6,779 bases of DNA, from positions 1-6,779 of the forward strand of contig CALJBF010000282.1 of assembly GCA_938027385.1 (NCBI GenBank). Direction: 5' to 3'. Shown in pieces: positions 6,641 through 6,779 of this stretch; the first letter of the stretch is position 1, and each line of letters begins with the position of its first letter. The translations under genes were made by a program, and so were the position numbers. The stretch is from an uncultured Porphyromonadaceae bacterium. GTDB lineage: Bacteria; Bacteroidota; Bacteroidia; Bacteroidales; Muribaculaceae. A model generated the notes under the pieces. The model ran no database searches and was not told where the DNA came from. It was given only the letters and a program-made list of their open reading frames with translations.

Positions 6641-6680
6641 CCTTGTTGCAGTTATCGGGCCCTTGCTACAGTTATCGGCC
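6641..6680. repeat. Two head-to-tail 20-bp repeats
   Basis: CCTTGTTGCAGTTATCGGGC (6641-6660) is followed immediately by CCTTGCTACAGTTATCGGCC (6661-6680). They match at 17 of 20 positions. The second unit runs into the 26-bp palindrome. A degraded third relative, TTTCAGTTA followed by GGCG, is visible just before at 6628-6640. Confidence 0.75.
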
Positions 6681-6696
6681 CAGCTGGGCCGATAAC
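6671..6696. repeat. 26-bp perfect palindrome
   Basis: The half-site GTTATCGGCCCAG (6671-6683) is followed by its exact reverse complement (6684-6696), centred on AGCT. The outer GTTATCGG also occurs at 6651-6658, giving two direct cores 20 bp apart plus one inverted core (6689-6696) within 46 bp. There is no U-tract on either side, so this looks more like a protein-binding site or repeat element than a terminator. Confidence 0.75.
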
Positions 6697-6779
6697 CCGA
6701 CAGGCATTGCAATACAGGCCGGGCAAACCGGGGGGGGCGCCCCCAGTGCCACAAAAAAAAATAAGGCGCCGGAAAAATA

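Larger units (their letters stand above)
6514..6779. other. Upstream non-coding region, GC-rich and dense in palindromes
   Basis: No believable gene is seen in these 266 bases. The region has four GGCGCC sites (6572-6577, 6637-6642, 6736-6741, 6765-6770). Two lie in larger palindromes, GGGCGCCC at 6571-6578 and GGGGGCGCCCCC at 6733-6744. The region also contains the GTTATCGG cluster, a C-rich tract (6516-6534) and an A9 run (6752-6760). On the minus strand the A9 run is a T9 run close after GGCGCC at 6770-6765, so a terminator of a gene beyond the window edge is possible but weak. The orientation of the neighbouring gene is unknown. Confidence 0.5.

Noticed and set aside
6641..6680. A CRISPR array
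   Set aside because: The two 20-bp units are directly adjacent with no spacers, only two clear copies exist, and no cas gene is visible.
6259..6696. An invertible phase-variable promoter as seen at some Bacteroidales surface loci
   Set aside because: The inverted repeats found are local hairpins or dyads. No pair of matching inverted repeats flanks the candidate promoter, and no recombinase gene is visible.
6551..6754. A 67-codon minus-strand frame upstream of susC
   Set aside because: It overlaps the 26-bp palindrome, the tandem repeats and the G/C-run inverted repeats. Its translation has no domain or signal peptide, and nothing supports its start.

Overview
This window looks like part of a polysaccharide utilization locus (PUL) from a GC-rich member of the Bacteroidales. 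The evidence is a susC-susD-susE gene order on the minus strand, two lipoproteins with Bacteroidetes-type lipoboxes, no clear Shine-Dalgarno sequences before the starts, and one perfect match to the Bacteroides -7 promoter element (TAnnTTTG). The high G+C of the coding DNA, judged by eye, fits groups such as Muribaculaceae or Alistipes better than most Bacteroides. The sequence alone does not settle the genus.

Layout in the direction of transcription, from high to low coordinates. Positions 6779-6514 are non-coding, GC-rich and crowded with palindromes, including a 46-bp cluster of three GTTATCGG cores. Positions 6513-6483 hold a candidate promoter. Positions 6482-6229 would be a leader of about 250 nt with two strong hairpins and several very short ORFs. 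Next comes a SusC-type TonB-dependent transporter (6228-3121), then after 21 nt a SusD-type glycan-binding lipoprotein (3099-1381), then after 47 nt a SusE-type starch-binding lipoprotein (1333-68). A perfect 12-bp inverted repeat follows at 29-54, and an ATG at 7-5 may open a further gene that leaves the window.

The genes fit one machine. SusC is the outer-membrane barrel that imports oligosaccharide using TonB energy. SusD is the lid that captures glycan over the barrel. SusE is a surface lipoprotein with two tandem carbohydrate-binding modules. The SusE-type third gene points to starch or a related alpha-glucan, but the substrate is inferred.

The most notable feature is a single in-frame TAG at 4644-4642 that divides susC into 528- and 506-codon parts in the same reading frame. 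Both halves are otherwise intact and together have normal SusC length. A young nonsense mutation (for example CAG to TAG), a sequence error, or amber suppression could each explain it. The sequence cannot separate these. If the stop is real and not suppressed, the transporter lacks most of its barrel while susD and susE stay intact.
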